A DNA stretch of 7,181 nucleotides, taken from NCBI GenBank assembly GCA_014379395.1, contig JACMLV010000091.1, positions 1 through 7,181 on the forward strand. The letters run 5' to 3'. A program made the translations under genes and the position numbers. This DNA is from Burkholderiaceae bacterium. Its GTDB lineage: Bacteria; Pseudomonadota; Gammaproteobacteria; Burkholderiales; Burkholderiaceae_D. The notes under the pieces are model-generated. The model searched no databases. It saw only the letters and a program-made list of their open reading frames with translations, and was not told the DNA's origin. Below are positions 1 to 4,427 of the stretch, piece by piece (within the stretch, counting starts at the first letter, position 1; each line of letters opens with the position of its first letter).

Positions 1-2
1 CG

Positions 3-185
3 CGCGCGCCGCGCCCGACCGCGGGAGACGGGGTGCGAGGCGATCCGCGCCGCGCCAGTGCCGAGCTTGGACAACTGGGCGTCAAGCGGATTGTCGACGC
101 ATCCGTTGCCGCCATTCGCGCGCTGACTGGCGAACCGGACCGTCATGCCGCACCCATCAAAGGAAATCATCTTGGAATTAAATAG
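3..185 (+). CDS. C-terminal fragment of a probable creatininase-family amidohydrolase (5' end outside the window)
   Basis: An open frame enters from the left edge and stops at TAG 183-185, giving the last 60 codons of a protein. The visible part contains GDPRRASAELGQLG followed by a helix-like VKRIVDASVAAIRAL. This resembles the end of creatininase-family (PF02633) proteins, where a G-D-P-x-x-A-S/T-A-x-x-G segment precedes a last amphipathic helix. Family members are metal-dependent amidohydrolases acting on creatinine or related cyclic amides, and include the peptide-cleaving MftE. The metal-binding residues would lie upstream and cannot be seen, so substrate and activity are unknown. The stop overlaps the preferred start (172) of the beta-propeller gene by 14 bases, suggesting one operon. 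The assignment rests on a short motif remembered from the family. The frame being coding is more certain than the family name. Confidence 0.5.
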   Translation, partial: RAPRPTAGDGVRGDPRRASAELGQLGVKRIVDASVAAIRALTGEPDRHAAPIKGNHLGIK

Positions 186-1458
186 CAATCGAATGCTGCG
201 CGCCGGCCTGGCGCTGACGGCCGTGGCCGGCGTCGTCGCCGCCGCGATCGGCGTGATAGGAACCAAAACCGGAACCGGAGCCGGAACCGGAGCCGCCGCG
301 CCGCCCGCCGTTCGTGTGGACACCGTGCCCGGCATGCCGCCGGTGAGCAATCCGGCCAACCTTTACAGCGACACGGCCGCCGGACGGATCAGCCCGGCCC
401 TGCGCGACGACCTGGAGCGGATTTATGTGCCGAACCTGCGTTCGAACGACGTTTCGGTGATCGATCCGAAAACCATGAAGGTGGTCGATAGATTCAAGGT
501 CGGCATCGGCCCGCAGCACGTGGTGCCGTCGTGGGATTTGCGCACCTTGTGGGTGGCCAACAATGCCGAGCGCCGCACCGACGGCAGCCTGACGCCGATC
601 GATCCGCGCACCGGCAAGCCGGGCACATCGATCGCGGTCGACGATCCGTATAACGTATATTTCACGCCGGACGGCAAGTCGGCCGTCGTGGTGGCCGAGG
701 CGATGCGCCGGCTCGATTTCCGCGCGCCGACGACGATGGCGCTGCAATATTCGATCGACACGCCCAAGTGCGGCGGCATCAACCATGCCGATTTCTCGAT
801 CGACGGCCGTTACGCGTTGTTTACTTGCGAGTTCGATGGCAGCGTCGCCAAGATCGACCTGGTCAACCGCAAGGTGCTCGGCTACCTGAAGTTGAAGATG
901 CCGCGCACCCGTTACAAGGATGTGCCTGGCGCCACGGGTCCCGGCGCGAGCGAGATTTGCACCTCGGCCAAGGGCATGCCGCAAGACATACGCATCGCAC
1001 CGGACGGCAAGCGCTTCTATATCGCCGACATGGACGCCGACGGCTTGCATGTGGTCGATGGCGAGGCATTCCAGGAAATCGGCTTCATCACCACCGGGCT
1101 CGGCGCGCACGGGCTGTATCCCAGCCGCGACGGCAAGCAGCTCTACGTCGCCAACCGCGGCACGCACAAGATTCACGGCAAGCGGCGCGGCAACGGCAGC
1201 GTGACGGTGATCGATTTCGCCAGCGAAAAAGTGGTCGCCCAATGGCCGATACCGGGCGGCGGCAGCCCCGACATGGGCAACGTCAGCGCCGATGGCAAGG
1301 CGTTGTGGCTGGCCGGGCGTTTCGACGACGTCGTCTATCGCATCGACACCGCCAATGGCGCGGTCGCCAAGGTGAAGGTGGGTGGGGAGCCGCACGGTTT
1401 GACGGTATGGCCGCAACCGGGGCGTTATTCGGTGGGACACACCGGGAACTTGCGCTAA
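172..1458 (+). CDS. Exported YVTN/YncE-family beta-propeller protein
   Basis: The protein has an N-terminal basic and hydrophobic signal or anchor (RMLRAGLALTAVAGVVAAAIG), a Gly/Thr/Ala linker, then about seven propeller blades. Blade signatures are IYVPNLRSNDVSVID, LWVANN, VYFTPDGKSAVVVAE, DFSIDGRYALFTC, IRIAPDGKRFYIAD, LYPSRDGKQLYVANRG, NVSADGKALWLAG and a C-terminal WPQPGRYSVGHTGN. YVTN propellers are periplasmic or surface proteins used for binding or scaffolding, and no enzyme activity can be assigned. I prefer TTG 172 as start: AAAGGA at 159-164 sits 7 bases before it, whereas ATG 145 has no clear ribosome binding site and would add nine poorly signal-like residues. A further ATG at 193 has worse spacing. 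Numbered from ATG 145, His124, 214, 322 and 417 fall at the same place in four blades. The gene overlaps the upstream creatininase-like frame. The family call is firm; the function is unknown. Confidence 0.9.
   Translation: MELNSNRMLRAGLALTAVAGVVAAAIGVIGTKTGTGAGTGAAAPPAVRVDTVPGMPPVSNPANLYSDTAAGRISPALRDDLERIYVPNLRSNDVSVIDPKTMKVVDRFKVGIGPQHVVPSWDLRTLWVANNAERRTDGSLTPIDPRTGKPGTSIAVDDPYNVYFTPDGKSAVVVAEAMRRLDFRAPTTMALQYSIDTPKCGGINHADFSIDGRYALFTCEFDGSVAKIDLVNRKVLGYLKLKMPRTRYKDVPGATGPGASEICTSAKGMPQDIRIAPDGKRFYIADMDADGLHVVDGEAFQEIGFITTGLGAHGLYPSRDGKQLYVANRGTHKIHGKRRGNGSVTVIDFASEKVVAQWPIPGGGSPDMGNVSADGKALWLAGRFDDVVYRIDTANGAVAKVKVGGEPHGLTVWPQPGRYSVGHTGNLR
259..294 (+). repeat. In-frame 12-bp tandem repeat in the propeller's linker
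   Basis: GGAACCGGAGCC occurs twice exactly (271-282 and 283-294), preceded by a diverged copy GGAACCAAAACC (259-270). The unit encodes Gly-Thr-Gly-Ala (first copy Gly-Thr-Lys-Thr), a flexible linker directly after the hydrophobic N-terminal segment. The 12-bp unit keeps the frame, so copy number can change linker length without breaking the protein. Confidence 0.85.
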
Positions 1459-1550
1459 GGGGCGAAGCGCGGCCCGGCCATGTTGGCCGGCTGCCTCGCC
1501 TCGTGGTTTGCGCCATGGGCCGTGCTGCCGAGCGGCCGGGCGCGCTGCGC

Positions 1551-1730
1551 TTACAGCGAATGGAGTTTGGAGCGCACCTTGACGACTTCCCGGTGCAAGA
1601 TGCGCTCGGCGTGGAAATCGTTTTCGCGCTGGGCCGCGATCGTCTGCAAGTCCCGCGTGCAGCGCACCAGGCGCGAGCGCAAGTAGGCTTTGTAGACCAT
1701 ATTGACGATGGGTTTTGCCGATATTTTCAT
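1551..1730 (-). CDS. Small basic protein, 59 residues, unknown function
   Basis: Short complete frame read from ATG (complement of 1728-1730) to TAA (complement of 1551-1553). A GGAG motif (complement of 1739-1742) lies 8 bases before the start, which is the best reason to believe the gene. The protein begins MKISAKPIVNMVYKAYLRSR and ends VVKVRSKLHSL. It is rich in Arg and Lys, with Cys24, no signal peptide and no clear membrane segment. The middle and end (residues about 27-57) look helical and charged, as in a small helical-bundle or nucleic-acid- or protein-binding peptide. I do not recognise a family. It converges on the propeller gene with a 92-base gap that contains GC-rich inverted repeats but no T-tract, so no intrinsic terminator is evident for either gene. 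Confidence 0.65.
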   Translation of the reverse strand: MKISAKPIVNMVYKAYLRSRLVRCTRDLQTIAAQRENDFHAERILHREVVKVRSKLHSL

Positions 1731-1880
1731 GGTATGGACTCCAGAGCCGTTAAGAATGTTTCATTTTGTTGGAGTGTTGCGGCTTCACCTTTACGCAAAA
1801 TCAATAACCCCTTTCTTTGCAACGCCTCGTCCCGCGCCCGCCGGTTTGACCTCGCGCAATGCACCCGACACCCAGACTGC

Positions 1881-1924
1881 GACAATAAATTTCACCGGGT
1901 CAGCAACCGAGATAATTAATTGTC
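1881..1924. repeat. Imperfect inverted repeat before the 49-codon gene (possible operator)
   Basis: GACAATAAAT (1881-1890) and ATTAATTGTC (1915-1924) are inverted copies matching at 9 of 10 positions and separated by 24 bases. The right arm ends two bases before the Shine-Dalgarno sequence of the 49-codon candidate. Centre-to-centre distance is about 34 bp, roughly three helical turns, which would suit a dimeric or looping regulator. It could also form a weak stem in the mRNA leader. Confidence 0.4.
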
Positions 1925-1936
1925 AGAGGGGTTCAG

Positions 1937-2086
1937 ATGGATATCAGCGCTACGTTTCAGAGGTGGATCGTCGGTCTAAGGGCGCTTCAGGTATCGGGCC
2001 AGGCGAAACTGCGGGACGGTTCCTGCCGTAGTGCTTCGCAGCCGCGCGTCGGCATGCACGGCGCGTTGGTCGAGCCCAGGAAATAA
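1937..2086 (+). CDS. Candidate small protein, 49 residues, unknown function
   Basis: ATG 1937 is preceded by AGAGGGG (1925-1931) at 5 bases, one of the strongest ribosome binding sites in the window, and the frame runs to TAA 2084-2086. The N-terminal half, MDISATFQRWIVGLRALQV, could form an amphipathic helix. The second half (from about residue 26) is basic and of low structure, ending VEPRK. There is no signal peptide or recognisable domain. A plus-strand intrinsic terminator lies about 150 bases downstream (2238-2265), which fits a short monocistronic transcript, though a separate small RNA could own that terminator. It might instead be a leader peptide or the decayed start of a longer gene. 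The ribosome binding site is observed; translation is inferred. Confidence 0.4.
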   Translation: MDISATFQRWIVGLRALQVSGQAKLRDGSCRSASQPRVGMHGALVEPRK

Positions 2087-2188
2087 GCTTGCGGTCGTGC
2101 CCGGCCGGCCCGATTCAGGCATGGCAAGCGGTACGTAAACGGTTGGTAAGTAATTGTAAAGAAGGGCGATTTAAGAAAATTGAAGGGT

Positions 2189-2265
2189 TATAGTGAATTC
2201 GTAGATTCAATCTCCCCTCCCACTTACAATGGGTTTGCCCACGATGACAGTCGTGGGTTTTTTTT
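2189..2265 (+). ncRNA. Candidate small RNA ending in a strong terminator
   Basis: A -10-like TATAGT (2189-2194) would place a transcription start near 2201, giving an RNA of about 65 bases ending in the terminator at 2238-2265. No convincing -35 box is visible at 16-18 bases. The body contains a C-rich run, CTCCCCTCCCAC (2212-2223), complementary in character to Shine-Dalgarno sequences, and a small stem CCCA (2219-2222) with TGGG (2230-2233). A short body, an anti-Shine-Dalgarno-like single-stranded segment and a terminator with a long U-tail are typical of trans-acting, Hfq-type small RNAs. No plus-strand protein gene follows. The alternative is that this is simply the 3' end of the transcript of the 49-codon candidate. 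Confidence 0.35.
2238..2265 (+). terminator. Rho-independent terminator
   Basis: A perfect 7-bp stem CCCACGA (2238-2244) and TCGTGGG (2251-2257), with a 6-base loop TGACAG, is followed by eight T residues (2258-2265). The T-tract is on the plus strand only, so it ends rightward transcription. It is the only textbook intrinsic terminator I see in the window. Confidence 0.9.
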
Positions 2266-2357
2266 GCCCGGACGCCTTGTGGAAGCCGATTGACTGCCGA
2301 AGCCCTCTCGCCCCAAGCCTCTCGCGGCGCGCCCGACATGGGCGGCGACAGGCCAGG

Positions 2358-2804
2358 CTAATAATCGAGTTCGAAGCGCCGGCACAAAGAACTGAGAACG
2401 AACAGCGGGCCGATTAAGAAAAAACGCGGATTGCCAAAGGCCGACGGCGGTTCGCCTTCGATCATATGGCCGATAAATTGCCCACTCCAGGCCAGCACAA
2501 GAATCGCCAGCGACAGTGGCAGGATGGTCGCCGGCGGCAGCGCCAGCAGCAGAATCAGCATGGCGCCGAGCATGATCGACATGCCAATCGCCAATGTTCT
2601 CGATAGCGGAAAATAGTGGCGCAGCGCGGCCAGGCTCAGCGCGACCGTGGCGAGCGGATGCATCGTCCATGCCAGGCCGAGCACGGCAAATACGATGCAG
2701 GGCACGCACACGCAATGGATGATCTCGTTGGTTCGATGGCGATGCCGCCGGCGATACGCGGTCAGCAAGGCGTCGATCGGGCGGGGTTCGGGCGGGGATT
2801 CCAT
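2358..2804 (-). CDS. Mpo1-like (DUF962/YGL010w family) membrane protein
   Basis: The protein is 148 residues. A soluble N-terminus leads into the motif HRHRTNEIIHCVCVP (residues 21-35, H-x-x-N-x-x-x-H). About four hydrophobic segments follow (roughly 31-48, 50-66, 70-92, 93-108) and then the second motif WSGQFIGHMIEGEPPS (106-121), which carries the Q-F-I-G-H and E-x-x-P pattern of the family. A last hydrophobic stretch (128-140) precedes FELDY. The yeast member Mpo1 is an iron-dependent dioxygenase in alpha-oxidation of 2-hydroxy fatty acids from phytosphingosine. The conserved His residues seen here are the presumed iron ligands. Whether the bacterial protein uses the same substrate is not known from sequence. 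No Shine-Dalgarno is visible before ATG, and a TATAGC box lies only 9 bases upstream. It is divergent from the deoxyinosine glycosylase gene. Confidence 0.85.
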   Translation of the reverse strand: MESPPEPRPIDALLTAYRRRHRHRTNEIIHCVCVPCIVFAVLGLAWTMHPLATVALSLAALRHYFPLSRTLAIGMSIMLGAMLILLLALPPATILPLSLAILVLAWSGQFIGHMIEGEPPSAFGNPRFFLIGPLFVLSSLCRRFELDY

Positions 2805-2813
2805 CGCGTTATT

Positions 2814-2819
2814 GCTATA
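2814..2819 (-). promoter_or_regulatory. -10-like box of the Mpo1-like gene (short leader)
   Basis: The complement reads TATAGC, ending 9 bases before the ATG at 2804. This would start transcription about 2-4 bases before the start codon. No good -35 box is found 16-18 bases upstream. The absence of a Shine-Dalgarno agrees with a near-leaderless mRNA. Confidence 0.35.
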
Positions 2820-2884
2820 AAGTTCAGGCGGCCGAATTCTACACCGGAACGCAGCCAGTCCCGCCGCGTGGTCGCCGGCGCCAT

Positions 2885-2899
2885 CGGCTAAAATAGCCG
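2885..2899 (+). promoter_or_regulatory. -10 box inside a palindrome, deoxyinosine glycosylase gene
   Basis: TAAAAT (2889-2894) ends 8 bases before ATG 2903, so transcription would begin at or within a base or two of the start codon. It sits inside a perfect 6-bp inverted repeat CGGCTA-AAA-TAGCCG (2885-2899). No Shine-Dalgarno precedes the ATG. The -35 region (about 2866-2871) is poor. This suggests a leaderless transcript, with the palindrome as possible operator. Confidence 0.45.
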
Positions 2900-2902
2900 C
2901 CT

Positions 2903-3427
2903 ATGTCAAACGCTCCCGCCATCGCGCTGCTTGGCCTTGCGCCGGTGATCGCGCCGAATATTCGAATTTTGATACTGGGCAGTTTTCCCGGCGCCGCATC
3001 GCTGGCTGCGCAGCAATATTATGCGCATCCGCGCAATCAACTGTGGCCGCTCTTGTCCGCGCTGACCGGCGCCGACCTGGCCGGCTGGCCCTACGCCGAG
3101 CGTCTGCCGCGCCTGTTGGCGCACGATATCGGCTTGTGGGACGTGCTCGGCGCTTGCGAGCGAAATGGCAGCCTCGACACCAACATCCGCAAAGCGGAGG
3201 CGAACGATTTTGGGCTATTGCGGCAGCGCTGCCCGGCCTTGCGCCGGGTCGCCTTCAACGGCAAGAAGTCGGGCAGCTTTGCCGCGCAATTTGCCGCCGC
3301 CGGTTTCGAGACTCTGGTCTTGCCGTCCTCCTCGCCGGCCCACGCGACGCTGTCCTTCGAACAAAAATTGGCGGCCTGGCGCAAGCTCGTCGAGCCGGCC
3401 GGGCCGGCCTGGGAGGCGGGCCGCTAG
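2903..3427 (+). CDS. DNA-deoxyinosine (hypoxanthine) glycosylase, UDG superfamily
   Basis: The protein is 174 residues. It shows the family landmarks in order: ILILGSFPGAASL (22-34), QQYYAHPRNQLWPLL (37-51), IGLWDVLGACERNGSLD (76-92), VAFNGKKSG (116-124) and LPSSSPAHATLSFEQKLAAW (140-159). These match the hypoxanthine-DNA glycosylase group (family 6) of the uracil-DNA glycosylase superfamily, which removes hypoxanthine formed by adenine deamination and leaves an abasic site for base excision repair. The GSFPG loop, Asn45 in the HPRNQ motif and the SSSPA loop are the likely active-site and DNA-clamping elements. A general mismatch-type uracil glycosylase activity is the main alternative. Length is normal for the family and the protein is cytosolic. 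It ends 4 bases before the convergent methionine aminopeptidase gene. Confidence 0.9.
   Translation: MSNAPAIALLGLAPVIAPNIRILILGSFPGAASLAAQQYYAHPRNQLWPLLSALTGADLAGWPYAERLPRLLAHDIGLWDVLGACERNGSLDTNIRKAEANDFGLLRQRCPALRRVAFNGKKSGSFAAQFAAAGFETLVLPSSSPAHATLSFEQKLAAWRKLVEPAGPAWEAGR
3394..3408. repeat. GC palindrome near the end of the glycosylase gene
   Basis: GCCGGCC-G-GGCCGGC is a perfect 7+1+7 palindrome inside the last codons of the glycosylase and just past the end of the convergent aminopeptidase gene. It could fold in either transcript, but no T-tract follows on either strand, so it is not a standard terminator. Confidence 0.6.
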
Positions 3428-3436
3428 GCCGCTAGG
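3421..3436. repeat. 8-bp tandem repeat carrying both convergent stop codons
   Basis: CCGCTAGG occurs twice in tandem (3421-3428 and 3429-3436). The TAG in the first copy (3425-3427) ends the plus-strand glycosylase. The CTA in the second copy (3432-3434) is the TAG stop of the minus-strand aminopeptidase. Only 4 bases separate the two genes. Confidence 0.85.
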
Positions 3437-4256
3437 CCGGTTGCCGCAGCGCTTGCCGCGCCGCCTGCAAGCGGCGCGCTTCGCTGCCGTCGGGCCACAG
3501 CGTGAGCACGTCGAAGCCGTCGGCGGTGACGGCGATCATGTGTTCCCACTGCGCCGACAGCGAGCGGTCCCTGGTCACGACGGTCCAGCCGTCGGCCAGT
3601 TGTTCGGTGGCCGCCTTGCCGGCGTTGATCATCGGCTCGATGGTAAACACCATGCCTTCCTCGAGCACCAAGCCCTGCCCGGGGCGGCCGTGGTGCAGCA
3701 CCTGCGGATCTTCGTGGTAGCCGAGGCCGATGCCGTGGCCGCAGTATTCGCGCACCACGCTGAAGCCTTCGCGCCGCGCCACGCTTTGAATCGCGTGGCC
3801 GATGTCGCCCAAGGTGGCGCCCGGCCGCACTTTGCCGATGCCGGCCCACATCGCCTCATAGGTCGTTTCCGACAGCCGCCGCGCCAACGCGCTGGGACGG
3901 CCGACGTAGTACATGCGGCTGGTGTCGCCGTGCCAGCCGTCCTTGATCACGGCCACGTCGATATTGACGATGTCGCCATCCTTGAGCACTTTCTTGGGCG
4001 ACGGGATGCCGTGGCAAATCACCTGGTTGACCGAGGCGCAGATGGTCTTCGGAAAGCCGTGGTAGCCGACGTTGGCGGGAATGACCTGCTGCACGTTGAC
4101 GATGAAGTCGTGGCAAATCCGGTCCAGGTCCTCGGTGGTGACGCCCGGCTTGACGTGCGGCCCGATCATTTCGAGCACGTCGGCGGCGAGCTTGCCGGCG
4201 ATGCGCGCCTGCTCGATCTCGGCCGGCGTCTTGATGATGACGATTTCCTTGCTCAT
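3432..4256 (-). CDS. map: Methionine aminopeptidase, type I
   Basis: The protein is 274 residues, close to the 264 of the E. coli enzyme. It removes the N-terminal methionine from nascent proteins. The pita-bread fold signatures are present: ICHGIPSP (80-87), DGDIVNIDV (93-101), HGDTSRMYYVG (109-119), CGHGIGLGYHEDPQV (172-186), FTIEPMINAG (204-213) and SLSAQWEHM (232-240). The five metal ligands are intact, Asp100, Asp111, His174, Glu207 and Glu238, as are the active-site His82 and His181. All are shifted by three from E. coli numbering. There is no N-terminal zinc-finger extension, so it is the short bacterial class. The start is supported by GAGG 7 bases upstream. The gene stands alone, without rpsB or tsf, so a second map elsewhere in the genome is possible. 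It is predicted active and cytosolic. Confidence 0.97.
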   Translation of the reverse strand: MSKEIVIIKTPAEIEQARIAGKLAADVLEMIGPHVKPGVTTEDLDRICHDFIVNVQQVIPANVGYHGFPKTICASVNQVICHGIPSPKKVLKDGDIVNIDVAVIKDGWHGDTSRMYYVGRPSALARRLSETTYEAMWAGIGKVRPGATLGDIGHAIQSVARREGFSVVREYCGHGIGLGYHEDPQVLHHGRPGQGLVLEEGMVFTIEPMINAGKAATEQLADGWTVVTRDRSLSAQWEHMIAVTADGFDVLTLWPDGSEARRLQAARQALRQPA

Positions 4257-4358
4257 TGCCGCGCCTCGCGCGCCGCAGAGGCATCTTTAAGGCCGGCGGA
4301 AAGTAATCCGCGCGGCTGTTCGGTGACAACGCCCATGTTTCCTGTCCTGCCTTATCGG

Positions 4359-4385
4359 TTGTAAATACAAGCGGGCATGATAACA
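4359..4385 (-). promoter_or_regulatory. Extended -10 promoter and palindrome upstream of map
   Basis: Read on the minus strand, TGTTATCAT (complement of 4377-4385) is an extended -10 element. It would start transcription near 4370, leaving a leader of about 115 bases before map. The palindrome TTGTA-AA-TACAA (4359-4370) covers the first transcribed bases and could be an operator. A TTGACG (complement of 4390-4395) is too close to serve as its -35. The rest of 4257-4427 holds no gene. Confidence 0.4.
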
Positions 4386-4427
4386 GGCGCGTCAAATCAC
4401 CGCTGACGCCGCGCCGCCTGCGCTACG

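Larger units (their letters stand above)
1731..2357. other. Gene-sparse stretch between the 59-residue gene and the Mpo1-like gene
   Basis: This 627-base stretch is more AT-rich than its surroundings, especially 1745-1815, 1880-1925 and 2130-2215. It contains the divergent upstream regions of the 59-residue gene (minus) and of a 49-codon candidate gene (plus, 1937-2086), an inverted repeat (1881-1924), a -10-like box at 2189-2194 and a strong plus-strand terminator (2238-2265). From 2266 to the end of the Mpo1-like gene at 2358 I see nothing functional. Other open frames across it lack ribosome binding sites and protein-like composition. Confidence 0.6.

Noticed and set aside
1459..1550. GC-rich inverted repeats between the propeller gene and the 59-residue gene as a bidirectional terminator
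   Set aside because: The stems are short and bulged and there is no T-tract on either strand.
178..1919. Long open frames opposite and overlapping the propeller gene (178-1440 minus, 768-1919 plus)
   Set aside because: The propeller frame shows clear YVTN blades. The others have Arg/His-rich, low-information translations and lack ribosome binding sites.
2195..2224. Sequence around GATTCAATCTCCCC resembling the T-arm and 3' end of a tRNA, possibly an attachment-site remnant
   Set aside because: The bases before the putative loop do not pair with those after it, there is no upstream tRNA body or CCA end, and no integrase or second copy is in the window.
2219..2265. Attenuator-like arrangement: CCCA (2219), TGGG (2230), CCCA (2238) and TGGG (2254) can pair 1:2 plus 3:4 or 2:3
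   Set aside because: The alternative stems are only 4 bp, and no plus-strand gene follows the terminator that could be controlled by it.
2229..2417. A 62-codon plus frame starting inside the terminator region
   Set aside because: Its ATG has no ribosome binding site, it begins just before the terminator hairpin and it runs antisense into the Mpo1-like gene.
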